Assembly (NCBI RefSeq): GCF_005774735.1
Contig: NZ_VBUM01000035.1
Location: 1-32,720 of the forward strand
Origin: Microbacterium sp. 5K110
Lineage (GTDB): Bacteria > Actinomycetota > Actinomycetes > Actinomycetales > Microbacteriaceae
DNA: 32,720 nucleotides
Direction: 5' to 3'
Shown here: positions 7,871 to 15,310 of the stretch, in pieces
How the letters are laid out: every line of letters begins with the position of its first letter
Numbering within the stretch: position 1 is the stretch's first letter
Notes under the pieces: model-generated
The model's input: the letters and a program-made list of their open reading frames with translations, nothing else
Told to the model about the DNA's origin: nothing
The model's database searches: none
Translations under genes and position numbers: made by a program

Positions 7871-7893
7871 GATCCTGACTGGGCCAGGGAATA

Positions 7894-7936
7894 CAAAACC
7901 GCCTCTCACCAGTGAAGACCTGATGAGAGGCGGTTT
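7894..7936 (-). terminator. Rho-independent terminator of tRNA-Lys
   Basis: A 13-pair perfect stem (AAACCGCCTCTCA with TGAGAGGCGGTTT) with a 15-base loop, followed on the minus strand by a T run (GGTTTTG). It lies directly behind the intact tRNA-Lys and inside the island boundary, so it was probably brought in by the element. It differs entirely from the terminator at 2605-2634. Confidence 0.8.
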
Positions 7937-7940
7937 ATCG

Positions 7941-7975
7941 GTGCACCCCCTGGGACTTGAACCCAGAACCCACTG
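7941..7975. repeat. Right attachment repeat of the island (att)
   Basis: The copy of the 35-base repeat that forms the 3' part of the intact tRNA-Lys gene; it matches 2640-2674 with one mismatch. It marks the right boundary of the island. Confidence 0.75.
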
Positions 7976-8014
7976 ATTAAGAGTCAGTTGCTCTGCCGAT
8001 TGAGCTAGAGGTGC
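7942..8014 (-). tRNA. tRNA-Lys (anticodon CTT)
   Basis: A complete 73-base cloverleaf without encoded CCA. The acceptor stem GCACCTC pairs with GGGGTGC (one T·G pair), the anticodon stem is ACTGA/TCAGT with loop CTCTTAA, and the T arm is CTGGG TTCAAGT CCCAG. The anticodon CTT reads AAG lysine codons. It is the integration site of the neighbouring island, and its 3' part was most likely supplied by the element. Confidence 0.95.
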
Positions 8015-8116
8015 GTTCTGTTGGCCCGGAAACTGCGATCCGAACCGAGGGATTACGTTACCAGGCGTGACGCGGGCGCACCAAATCGGGCCGAGGACGC
8101 CGTCTATCCTGGAGCC

Positions 8117-8941
8117 GTGTCTCCCATCGATGAGTCCCTCTCGTCCTCGGCATCCCCCCGTGACGACCTCGAGTTGGCGCTGCGTCTGGCCGATGCCGCC
8201 GACGCCGTCGCCATGGCACGCTTCGACGCGGCCGACCTGCGGATCGACACCAAACCCGACCGCACGCACGTCACCGAAGCCGATCTCGCGACCGAACGGG
8301 CGATCCGAGAAATCCTTGATGCCGAGCGTCCGGGTGATGCCATCCTCGGCGAGGAGTACGGAACGTCGGGAGACACCGCCCGCCGCTGGGTCATCGACCC
8401 GATCGACGGGACGCACAACTACATGCGCGGGATCCCGGTGTGGGCGACGCTCATCGCGCTCAGCGTCGACGGTGTGCCTCAGGTCGGCGTGGTGAGTCAG
8501 CCGGCGCTCGGCCGCCGGTGGTGGGCGGCGACGGACCACGGAGCCTGGACCAACGGCCGCGACGGAGAGCCGCGTCGCATCCACGTGTCCGACGTCGACG
8601 ACATCGCGCACGCGAGCATCAGCTTCCAGAGCATCGAGCAGTGGGACGACGTCGATCTCGTGCCGACGCTGGAGCGCCTCACCCGCGCGGTGTGGCGCGA
8701 CCGCGGCTACGGCGACGCCCTGCCCTACATGTGGCTCGCCGAGGGACGCCTCGAACTCGTCGCCGAGTTCGGGGTGAAGGAGTACGACATCGCCGCCATC
8801 GCCCCGATCGTGCGCGAGGCCGGCGGACGCTTCAGTGCCTTCGACGGCTCCGATCGCCTCGACGCCGAGTCCTCCCTCGCGACCAACGGAACGCTGCACG
8901 ACGCGTTCCTCGCCTTCCTGCACGACGAGGACACCGAGTGA
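8117..8941 (+). CDS. hisN: Inositol-monophosphatase-family phosphatase, probable histidinol-phosphatase HisN
   Basis: A 274-residue member of the inositol monophosphatase superfamily. Metal ligands are visible: Glu in ILGEEYG, the DPIDGTHNY motif (WVIDPIDGTHNYMRGIPVW) and the C-terminal Asp in KEYDIAAIAPIVREAGG. In actinobacteria this type of protein performs the histidinol-phosphate dephosphorylation of histidine biosynthesis, an assignment taken from the family and not provable here. The start is GTG 8117: TATCCT stands 6 bases upstream, as in other leaderless genes of this window. The longer open frame would overlap tRNA-Lys. Its TGA overlaps the GTG of the next gene. Confidence 0.82.
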   Translation: MSPIDESLSSSASPRDDLELALRLADAADAVAMARFDAADLRIDTKPDRTHVTEADLATERAIREILDAERPGDAILGEEYGTSGDTARRWVIDPIDGTHNYMRGIPVWATLIALSVDGVPQVGVVSQPALGRRWWAATDHGAWTNGRDGEPRRIHVSDVDDIAHASISFQSIEQWDDVDLVPTLERLTRAVWRDRGYGDALPYMWLAEGRLELVAEFGVKEYDIAAIAPIVREAGGRFSAFDGSDRLDAESSLATNGTLHDAFLAFLHDEDTE

Positions 8942-9519
8942 AGGTCACGCGCATCGCCGCGGTCGCGGCATCCCTGGTCGTCGCCGGGGCGCTGAGCGCG
9001 TGTGCGCCGAACACGGCTCCGCCCCCGGCCGCCACCGCCGCTCCGGCCAACACGGCCTCGCCGACAACCCCCGACCCCTCGCCGACCATCGACGGTGACG
9101 CCGAGGCCGCCGATCCCACGTGCGAGACGATCATCCTGCGCTCCACGGCCACCGACTTCCGCAGCCTCGGCTGGACCGCACAGTCCGAGACGTTCCGCAT
9201 CGGGGCGACCGAGGTGCGTGACGGCATCCTGTGCAAGTGGAGCGACGGGTCGGCAACGGCTGATCGTGTGCAGATGTTCGGCTGGGCGCCGATCGACGAG
9301 TCCGCGGCCGAGAAGGCGCAGAACGATCTGGTCGGCTCCGGCTGGAAGCGCGAAGAGGGGTCGAACGGCGAGGTCTACGTCACCGAGAACCACGAGTGGC
9401 TCGGCGGACGCGGGGCCGACGGCTACGGCATCACCTACCTCTTCGGCGACGGCTGGGTGAAGGTCGCCGACACGAAGCAGAGTCTCGTCCTGATCGACTG
9501 GCCGCCGGCTCAGCGGTAG
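8938..9519 (+). CDS. Putative lipoprotein
   Basis: A 193-residue protein starting with the GTG at 8938, which overlaps the hisN stop (GTGA), so it is translationally coupled to it. A signal peptide VKVTRIAAVAASLVVAGA ends in the lipobox LSAC, predicting lipid attachment to Cys and a place on the outer face of the membrane. A Pro/Ala/Thr-rich linker (residues about 22-52) leads to a globular domain with two cysteines (DPTCET and GILCKW) that could form a disulfide. The domain is not recognised. The link to a histidine-pathway phosphatase is positional only. Confidence 0.8.
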   Translation: MKVTRIAAVAASLVVAGALSACAPNTAPPPAATAAPANTASPTTPDPSPTIDGDAEAADPTCETIILRSTATDFRSLGWTAQSETFRIGATEVRDGILCKWSDGSATADRVQMFGWAPIDESAAEKAQNDLVGSGWKREEGSNGEVYVTENHEWLGGRGADGYGITYLFGDGWVKVADTKQSLVLIDWPPAQR

Positions 9520-9767
9520 GGGTTCACCGCGTCGGGCTCGCCCGAGGCGGCGTGGCCCTGGTCCCACGCGTCCCCGCGCGCCTCGCGGTCGCGCCAGAGG
9601 CCGTCGACCTGCAGCACGCGCTGCGCGAACGCCACCCAGTCGCTCCACCCACCCGACACCGCACCGTCCGGCGCGCGGGAGCCGGTCGCCGTCCACGTCG
9701 GGGACTCGGCATCCGGATCCAGCTGGAAGGGGCCGACATCGATGCGCTGCGCGCGGGGATCGGGCAT
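9510..9767 (-). CDS. Small hypothetical protein
   Basis: An 85-residue acidic, Trp-rich protein (MPDPRAQRIDVGPFQLDP; GWSDWVAFAQRVLQVDGLW) of unrecognised family. The ATG at 9767 is supported by a TACCGT -10 element 6 bases upstream. It is convergent with the lipoprotein gene and overlaps its last 10 bases. The coding signal is modest but the promoter and clean frame support it. It has no signal peptide or membrane segment. Confidence 0.6.
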   Translation of the reverse strand: MPDPRAQRIDVGPFQLDPDAESPTWTATGSRAPDGAVSGGWSDWVAFAQRVLQVDGLWRDREARGDAWDQGHAASGEPDAVNPYR

Positions 9768-9827
9768 CCTCCGACGGTAGGTCGCCCGCGCGGTCGCGAG
9801 CAAGCGCGTGACGTAGGCTCGGTCGTC

Positions 9828-10367
9828 GTGGCTATCGGCGCGACCATTCACACCTTCACGGTGCAGCTCTCCGACGTGGACCGCGGCGTCTACGACGAAC
9901 TTCCGCTGCGCGTCGCGCGGCATCCCTCCGAGACCGACGCGTACATGCTCACGCGCGTCCTCGCGTACTGCCTCGAATACGAAGAGGGCATCGCCTTCAG
10001 CGAGGGCGTCTCCGCGACCGACGAGCCGGCCGTGATGGTGCGCGACCTCACCGGCGCGCTCGTCGCCTGGATCGAGGTCGGAGCCCCGGATGCCGCGCGC
10101 CTCCACACCGGAAGCATGAAGGCCGAGCGCGTCGCGATCTACACCCACCGCGACCCCGAGAAGGTCGCCGCCCCCTGGGCCGGCAAGCGCATCCACCGCG
10201 GCGAGGACGTGCTGCTCCACTCTTTCGACTCGGGCTTCGTCGAGCGGATGGCCGGCGCGATCGAACGCCGCAACACCGCGACGCTCACGCGCACCGAGAA
10301 CCGTGTGTACCTCGAACTCAACGACGCCTCGGGCGAGAGCGACATCCACACCCGCTCGGCATCCTGA
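9828..10367 (+). CDS. YaeQ family protein
   Basis: A 179-residue protein matching the YaeQ family: the opening AIGATIHTFTVQLSDVDRGV, the RVARHPSETDAYMLTRVLAYC segment, GLxFSxG-like AFSEGVSATDEPAV, and IEVGAPDAARLHTGSMKA. The fold is related to PD-(D/E)XK nucleases and the cellular role is unclear. The start is GTG 9828, 8 bases after a TAGGCT -10 element. The longer open frame upstream shadows the antisense small gene. A strong bidirectional terminator follows its stop. Confidence 0.88.
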   Translation: MAIGATIHTFTVQLSDVDRGVYDELPLRVARHPSETDAYMLTRVLAYCLEYEEGIAFSEGVSATDEPAVMVRDLTGALVAWIEVGAPDAARLHTGSMKAERVAIYTHRDPEKVAAPWAGKRIHRGEDVLLHSFDSGFVERMAGAIERRNTATLTRTENRVYLELNDASGESDIHTRSAS

Positions 10368-10370
10368 AAC

Positions 10371-10410
10371 GAGAAGACCCCCGCTCGCAATCGCGAACGG
10401 GGGTCTTCTC
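10371..10410. terminator. Bidirectional terminator between YaeQ gene and ssrA
   Basis: A perfect 12-pair stem (GAGAAGACCCCC with GGGGGTCTTCTC) with an inner TCGC/GCGA extension in the loop. It lies 3 bases after the YaeQ stop and about 18 bases beyond the mature tmRNA 3' end, so it can serve both convergent transcripts. Confidence 0.82.
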
Positions 10411-10428
10411 GACAGGGACGATGGTTCG

Positions 10429-10795
10429 TGGAGCTGGGGGGAATCGAACCCCCGTCCAACGCTGGGTCTCCGCGTTTTCTCCGGGCGCAGTCTGTGCAGA
10501 CGTTCTACTCGGCCCCGACCTTTGTCACAGACACCTAAGTCGACAGGCCCAGTCCGGGAAAAGTCCCGCGTGACGTCCGGACGCCGTCACACAGCAAGAC
10601 CCCTAAATGACGCCAGAATCCGTGGCGGGGTCACACACGGTCTGACGGACTATCGGGCTCGCTTACGCAGCGAGGGCGAAGTCAGTGCGCTTGGTTTCGG
10701 CACTTATAGTTTTGCAGGGAGCGTTTACGAGATAACCCCACATCCTCGGCCCGCTTCTCGCGGGTTCGCAGGCGCTGTCGAAACCGATCAGCCCC
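10429..10795 (-). ncRNA. ssrA: tmRNA (ssrA)
   Basis: Transfer-messenger RNA that frees stalled ribosomes together with SmpB. The tRNA-like ends pair (GGGGCTG at the 5' end with CAGCTCC near the 3' end), the T arm GGGGGTTCGATTCCCCC is intact, and the 5' domain starts GGGGCTGATCGGTTTCGACA. The tag frame (10663-10716) codes for AKTISAETKRTDFALAA followed by TAA, ending in the LAA degradation signal. No CCA is encoded, so it is added afterwards. A TAGACT hexamer at 10870-10875 (minus strand) may be its -10 element. smpB lies about 0.8 kb upstream on the same strand. Confidence 0.95.
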
Positions 10796-10926
10796 GGGAA
10801 CTCCGTGAAGGAGCGACCATCGTCACACTGTTGACTTACCAATCGGATGCCGAGACACCCGAGCATCACAGTCTACAACGGATCCGTATCCTGGGCCATT
10901 CCCACGCGCTCGCGTAGGCTCCCCGC

Positions 10927-11580
10927 ATGAGCCACGTCATCATCACTGTCCGGGGCGAGAGCGAGACTCGCGTGCGCGCGGAAGAGGCGGCGGTGAGGGT
11001 GACCGTGTCGACCGACGGCCCGTCCCGCGGACCCGTGGTCGAGCGGGCTCAGGAGCGGGCGGCATCCGTGCAGGACGGCCTCGTCGCCCACTTGCGGTCC
11101 GGTGAGGTGTCGGAGTGGTCGAGCGCCCGCGTCTCGGTCTGGTCGGACCGACCGTGGAACAACGAGGGCGCGCAACTCCCCCTCGTGCACCACGCGAGCG
11201 TCGAGCTCTCGGCCACGTTCACCGATGCCGGGGCACTGTCGTGGTGGCTCGGTGACGTGACCGAGTCCGACGACGTGCAGGTCACGGCCGTCGACTGGCG
11301 GCTGTCGCGCGCGACGCGCGTCCGCGTGGAGGGAGAGGTCGCCTCCGACGCGGTCCACGTCGCCGTCGAGCGCGCCACCGCGTACGCGGACGCGCTGGGG
11401 CTGGCATCCGTCAGCGCCGTCGAGATCGCTGACGCGGGACTGCTCGAGGTGCGCCCGGAGGCGACCGCGTTCAAGGGAGCGCGCATGATGGCCATGGCGG
11501 ATGCCGGGCCCTCGTTCAGCCTGCAGCCGCCCGAGATCGTCGTGAGCGCCGTCGTCGAGGGGCGTTTCCGCGCCGAGTGA
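10927..11580 (+). CDS. SIMPL domain-containing protein (DUF541)
   Basis: A 217-residue protein with the SIMPL/DUF541 layout: an N-terminal ITVRGESETRVRAEEAAVRV strand pair, a central DVQVTAVDWRLS stretch, then the A/D-rich helix AVERATAYADALGLASVSAV and C-terminal PPEIVVSAVVEGRF. Unlike many SIMPL proteins it has no signal peptide, so it is probably cytoplasmic. The family's molecular role is poorly defined. The ATG at 10927 stands 6 bases after TAGGCT, so it is likely leaderless. It is the only plus-strand gene within the minus-strand ssrA–smpB–ftsEX–prfB block. Confidence 0.85.
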   Translation: MSHVIITVRGESETRVRAEEAAVRVTVSTDGPSRGPVVERAQERAASVQDGLVAHLRSGEVSEWSSARVSVWSDRPWNNEGAQLPLVHHASVELSATFTDAGALSWWLGDVTESDDVQVTAVDWRLSRATRVRVEGEVASDAVHVAVERATAYADALGLASVSAVEIADAGLLEVRPEATAFKGARMMAMADAGPSFSLQPPEIVVSAVVEGRFRAE

Positions 11581-11625
11581 GGCTCAGGAAGCGCAACGGC
11601 TGACCTTCAACCAGTGCGTTCTGGG

Positions 11626-12102
11626 TCAGTCGCCCAAGCGGTTCTTCGTCCGCATCGCCCGCTCCGCCTCGCGCTTGTCTTCGCGCTCCCGGATCGTCTG
11701 GCGCTTCTCGAACTCGCGCTTGCCCTTCGCGACAGCGATCTCGACCTTGGCCCGGCCGTCGAGGAAGTACAGCCGCAGCGGCACGAGGGTGTAGCCCCCG
11801 GCAGCGACCGCGTGCGAGAGCTTGATGATCTCTTCCTTGTGCAGCAGCAGCTTGCGGGTGCGCTTGGCGGAGTGGTTGGTCCAGTGCCCCTGCGAGTACT
11901 CGGGGATGTGGACGGCATCGAGATACGCCTGCCCGCCGTCGATGTACGCGTAGCCGTCGGTGAGGTTCGCTCGCCCTTGGCGCAGCGACTTCACCTCGGT
12001 GCCCGTGAGCACCAGTCCGGCTTCGTACGTCTTCTCGATGGCGTAGTCGTGGCGCGCCTTCTTGTTCGACGCGATGAGCTTCTCACCCTGCTCACGAGGC
12101 AT
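11626..12102 (-). CDS. smpB: SsrA-binding protein SmpB
   Basis: A 158-residue protein of normal family length that binds tmRNA and carries it into stalled ribosomes. Typical segments are [54 protein letters not shown] and the basic C-terminal tail ([20 protein letters not shown]). A GGAGGTGG site lies a few bases before the ATG. It is the last gene of the prfB–ftsE–ftsX–smpB series and lies close to ssrA, its RNA partner. Confidence 0.97.
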   Translation of the reverse strand: MPREQGEKLIASNKKARHDYAIEKTYEAGLVLTGTEVKSLRQGRANLTDGYAYIDGGQAYLDAVHIPEYSQGHWTNHSAKRTRKLLLHKEEIIKLSHAVAAGGYTLVPLRLYFLDGRAKVEIAVAKGKREFEKRQTIREREDKREAERAMRTKNRLGD

Positions 12103-12153
12103 GGTGCCACCTCCTCATGATCATGGGCACACAGAGCCCATCAGTCTACGCGA

Positions 12154-13071
12154 TCAGGCGCGCAGCCAGCGTCGGATCGCAAAGCTCGCGCTCAACGCGG
12201 CCAGCAGCACACCGATGACGATGATCACTGGTACGACGATGGCGACGTCTCCGACGCCCACCCACGAGGTGATGAAGCTCACGCGATCGCGCAGGTACTG
12301 GTTGACACCGACGCCCACCATCGCCCACACGGCGACGCTCGCGAGGGCCGAACCGATCAACGCTGCCAACACGCCCTCGAGGACGAACGGTGTCTGGATG
12401 AACCGGTTCGACGCGCCTACCAATCGCATGATCCCCAGCTCTCGACGGCGGGCGAACGCCGACAGGCGGATCGTCGTCGCGATGAGAAGGACGGCTGCGA
12501 TGAGCATGAGCCCCGCGATTCCGACGGCGACGTAGGTCGCCACCGTGAGCGTCTGGAAAAGAGGCTCCAGGTACTGCATCTGGTTGGTGACTTCTTCGAC
12601 GCCCGCCTGGTTGCTGAACGCCTCGGAGATGACATCCGATTGCCGCTGGTCGACCAGGTTGATGCTGAAGGTCGCGTTGAACTGGTCGGCCGTGACGACG
12701 CCGGCGATGTCGTCCGAGAGCAGAGACTTCGCGTTCTCGAACACCTCGTCGCTCGTAGAGAAGGTGTAGTTGCGGATCAGCGGTGCCAGCGCCGGGCCGT
12801 CGAGCGTGGCGCGCACCTGATCGATCTGCTCCTGGCTCGCCGCTTGGCCGGTGGTGCAGGACGGCGTGTCCGACACGGTCGCGCACATGAACACCGCGAC
12901 CTGGGCACGGTCCGCCCAGTACGACTGCATCTTGCCGATCTGCATCTGCATGAGCATCGCGGCGCCGACGAAGGTCAGAGAGACGAAAGTCACCAGGATC
13001 ACCGAGATGACCATCGAGGCGTTGCGGCGAAGCCCGCTGAAGGCTTCGGAGAGGATGAGACCGAATCTCAT
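12154..13071 (-). CDS. ftsX: Cell division protein FtsX
   Basis: A 305-residue permease-like membrane protein that partners FtsE and relays its ATP cycle to cell-wall hydrolases at the septum. There is one N-terminal membrane helix ([20 protein letters not shown]). A roughly 140-residue extracellular domain follows with two cysteines ([14 protein letters not shown]) that may form a disulfide. Three C-terminal helices flank the [11 protein letters not shown] motif typical of FtsX/MacB proteins. Its ATG overlaps the ftsE stop in an ATGA arrangement, so the pair is translationally coupled. Confidence 0.96.
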   Translation of the reverse strand: MRFGLILSEAFSGLRRNASMVISVILVTFVSLTFVGAAMLMQMQIGKMQSYWADRAQVAVFMCATVSDTPSCTTGQAASQEQIDQVRATLDGPALAPLIRNYTFSTSDEVFENAKSLLSDDIAGVVTADQFNATFSINLVDQRQSDVISEAFSNQAGVEEVTNQMQYLEPLFQTLTVATYVAVGIAGLMLIAAVLLIATTIRLSAFARRRELGIMRLVGASNRFIQTPFVLEGVLAALIGSALASVAVWAMVGVGVNQYLRDRVSFITSWVGVGDVAIVVPVIIVIGVLLAALSASFAIRRWLRA

Positions 13072-14069
13072 GACGTGGGTCCCACTTCGTCGGCGCGGTC
13101 GTTCTTGTCGCCCAGTCCGAGGCGGTCGGCGAGGCCGAGAGCCTCGACGTCGGGCGTGGTCACCGGAATCGACCGCGTGTGCGTACCCGGCTCACGGGGA
13201 GCCTCGGCCGTCGCGGACGGGGCTTCGCTCTCCCTCGACTCGGCGCGCGCGATGTCGGCCGGGTTCAGCGGCTCCACCGAACCGGTGATGTGGGCCACTT
13301 CGCGCTGGACCTCGAGCACGGCGGTCAGAGCGGCGACGGCGGCCGCGCCCTTTTCGACCTCGGGCGCGAGACGCGGCAGGCCGGACGTGTCGCCGTAGCC
13401 GCCGTGGCGCTCGTCACGGACCATCTCGCCGTTCTTCAGCTCGATCACGCGACGCTGCATCTGATCGACGAAGCCGGCCTCGTGCGTGGCCATGACGACG
13501 GTGGTGCCACCGGCGTTGATGCGCGCGAGGAGCCGCATGATGTCGATGGAGGTGCCGGGGTCGAGGTTTCCGGTCGGCTCGTCGGCGAGCAGGACCTGCG
13601 GGCGGTTCACCAGCGCACGGGCGATCGCGACACGCTGCTGCTCACCGCCCGAGAGCTCGTGCGGCAGACGCTTCTCCTTGCCGTCGAGGCCGACGAGAGC
13701 GAGGACCTCGGGCACCGCCTGCTGGATGAACCCGCGCGAGGCGCCGGTGACCTGCAGAGTGAAGGCCACGTTCTGGTGCACCGTCTTGTTGGGCAGCAGA
13801 CGGAAATCCTGGAAGACCGACCCGATGTGCCGCCGGAAGTACGGCACCTTCCGGTTGGACAGGGTGCGCAGGTCGCGACCGAGCACGACGACACGCCCCT
13901 CGCTGGGTGTCTCGGCCCGCAGGATCAGCTGCAGGCACGACGACTTGCCGGAGCCGGAGGCCCCGACGAGGAAGACGAACTCTCCGCGCTGCACCTCGAA
14001 ATCGACGGCGCTGAGCGCCGGTCTCGTGGTGCCGCGATACCTCTTGGTGACGTTCTCGAACCGGATCAT
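13068..14069 (-). CDS. ftsE: Cell division ATP-binding protein FtsE, with C-terminal extension
   Basis: A 333-residue ABC ATPase. Walker A is [10 protein letters not shown] (near residue 36), the signature [14 protein letters not shown] and Walker [14 protein letters not shown] are intact, and the H-loop is in MATHEAG. The canonical domain ends near residue 220 ([15 protein letters not shown]). The remaining ~110 residues are a low-complexity, Ala/Glu/Pro-rich tail absent from the usual ~230-residue FtsE, possibly a species-group-specific regulatory or scaffold tail. A minus-strand TAGGCT lies 9 bases before the ATG, so ftsEX can have its own promoter. It works with FtsX at the division site. 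Confidence 0.95.
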   Translation of the reverse strand: MIRFENVTKRYRGTTRPALSAVDFEVQRGEFVFLVGASGSGKSSCLQLILRAETPSEGRVVVLGRDLRTLSNRKVPYFRRHIGSVFQDFRLLPNKTVHQNVAFTLQVTGASRGFIQQAVPEVLALVGLDGKEKRLPHELSGGEQQRVAIARALVNRPQVLLADEPTGNLDPGTSIDIMRLLARINAGGTTVVMATHEAGFVDQMQRRVIELKNGEMVRDERHGGYGDTSGLPRLAPEVEKGAAAVAALTAVLEVQREVAHITGSVEPLNPADIARAESRESEAPSATAEAPREPGTHTRSIPVTTPDVEALGLADRLGLGDKNDRADEVGPTS

Positions 14070-14144
14070 GGCTCGACGAGCCTAAGCGCGCGAGCGGTTC
14101 CGCCCGAGAGGACTCGCCGGGTCGCGAAACCGGGAGAGTCCTAT

Positions 14145-14167
14145 GGATGCCGCGAGGTGCGGCATCC
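14145..14167 (-). terminator. Hairpin behind prfB
   Basis: A perfect 9-pair inverted repeat (GGATGCCGC / GCGGCATCC) with a 5-base loop, beginning 4 bases after the prfB stop. There is no T run, so it may be a weak or Rho-assisted terminator, or a 3' stabiliser. Both arms contain the window's recurrent heptamer GGATGCC. Confidence 0.5.
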
Positions 14168-14171
14168 GGGA

Positions 14172-15284
14172 TCAGTCGTCGTCGTCCTTGCGCTTGCGCC
14201 AGCGGATTCCCGCCGCGATGAGCCCGTCGAGGTCACCGTCGAAGACGACCGCGGGGTTACCGACCTCGTAGCCCGTGCGGAGGTCTTTCACGAGCTGCTG
14301 ACCGTAGAGGAAGTAGGAGCGCATCTGGTCGCCCCAGCTGGCGGTGATCGTGCCCGCGAGCTCTTTCTTCTTCGCCGCTTCCTCTTCGCGCTTGAGCAGC
14401 AGCAGTCGAGTCTGGAGCACCCGCATGGCGGCGGCGCGGTTCTGGATCTGGGACTTCTCGTTCTGCATCGACACGACGAGTCCCGTGGGGAGGTGGGTGA
14501 TGCGCACCGCGGAGTCCGTCGTGTTGACCGACTGCCCACCGGGGCCCGACGAACGGAAGACGTCGACGCGGATGTCGCCTTCGGGCACCTCGACCTCGAC
14601 GGCCTCTTCCATCACGGGGATGACCTCGACGGCGGCGAAGCTCGTCTGACGCTTGTCGGCGCCGCCGAACGGGCTGATGCGCGCGAGGCGGTGCGTACCG
14701 GCCTCGACCGAGAGCGTGCCGTACGCGTAGGGCACGTCGATCTCGAAGGTGGCGGACTTGATGCCCGCGCCCTCGGCATACGAGGTGTCCATCACCTTGA
14801 CCGGGTACTTGTGACGCTCGGCCCAGCGCAGGTACATGCGCAGGAGCATCTCGGCGAAGTCCGTGGCGTCGTCGCCACCGGCACCCGAGCGGATCGTGAC
14901 GACGGCCGAGCGGGCGTCGTACTCGCCGTCGAGGAGCGTCTGCACCTCGAGCTGGCCGATGACATCGCGAAGAGACGCGAGCTCCTTGCGAGACTCCTCG
15001 GCCGAGTCCTCGTCATCCATCTCGATCGCGAGGCCCACGAGCACCTCGAGGTCGTCGAGACGCTGCTCGATCTCGGTGATCCGCTTGAGCTCGGCCTGAC
15101 GGTGGCTGAGACGACTCGTGATCTTCTGAGCGTTGTCGACGTCGTCCCACAGGTCGGGAGCACCGGCCTCTTCGCTCAGGCGTTCGATGTCGGCGGTGAG
15201 TGCGTCGACGTCGACCACGGCCTGGATATCGGCGAAGGTCGAGCGCAGCGCCTGAATGTCGGCGGTCAAATCGAGTTCGAGCAT
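14172..15284 (-). CDS. prfB: Peptide chain release factor 2
   Basis: A 370-residue class I release factor that ends translation at UGA and UAA. The GGQ peptidyl-hydrolase loop is in SSGPGGQSVNTTDSAVRI, and the codon-recognition tripeptide SPF is in RISPFGGADKRQTS, which marks RF2 over RF1. The gene is open in one frame from the ATG at 15284; no internal CTTTGA site is present, so the programmed frameshift of enterobacterial prfB is not used. TAGGCT lies 9 bases upstream of the ATG. It heads the prfB–ftsEX–smpB series common in actinobacteria. Confidence 0.97.
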   Translation of the reverse strand: MLELDLTADIQALRSTFADIQAVVDVDALTADIERLSEEAGAPDLWDDVDNAQKITSRLSHRQAELKRITEIEQRLDDLEVLVGLAIEMDDEDSAEESRKELASLRDVIGQLEVQTLLDGEYDARSAVVTIRSGAGGDDATDFAEMLLRMYLRWAERHKYPVKVMDTSYAEGAGIKSATFEIDVPYAYGTLSVEAGTHRLARISPFGGADKRQTSFAAVEVIPVMEEAVEVEVPEGDIRVDVFRSSGPGGQSVNTTDSAVRITHLPTGLVVSMQNEKSQIQNRAAAMRVLQTRLLLLKREEEAAKKKELAGTITASWGDQMRSYFLYGQQLVKDLRTGYEVGNPAVVFDGDLDGLIAAGIRWRKRKDDDD

Positions 15285-15310
15285 TTGAGATCAAGCCTAT
15301 CGTGGAGACG
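15285..15310. promoter_or_regulatory. Overlapping divergent -10 elements, prfB and MFS gene
   Basis: Only 26 bases separate the divergent starts. A minus-strand TAGGCT (15294-15299) serves prfB and a plus-strand TATCGT (15298-15303) the MFS gene. The two -10 hexamers overlap by two bases, so polymerases could not occupy both at once. Confidence 0.55.

Larger units (their letters stand above)
2640..7975. mobile_element. Genomic island inserted in tRNA-Lys
   Basis: The region is bounded by two copies of a 35-base direct repeat (2640-2674 and 7941-7975, one mismatch) that is the 3' part of tRNA-Lys, the classic mark of site-specific integration into a tRNA gene. The right copy belongs to the intact tRNA; the left one is an orphan fragment. 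Inside lie a broken serine recombinase, a truncated ORF, a TetR/SDR/NTF2/LtrA gene group and an IS1249-like element. Base composition is visibly less GC-rich than in the flanks, and the heptamer GGATGCC/GGCATCC, common on both sides, is absent. No tyrosine integrase was found, so the element is probably a decayed, immobile remnant. Confidence 0.75.

Noticed and set aside
14172..15284. Possible programmed frameshift in prfB
   Set aside because: The reading frame is continuous and no in-frame early TGA is present.
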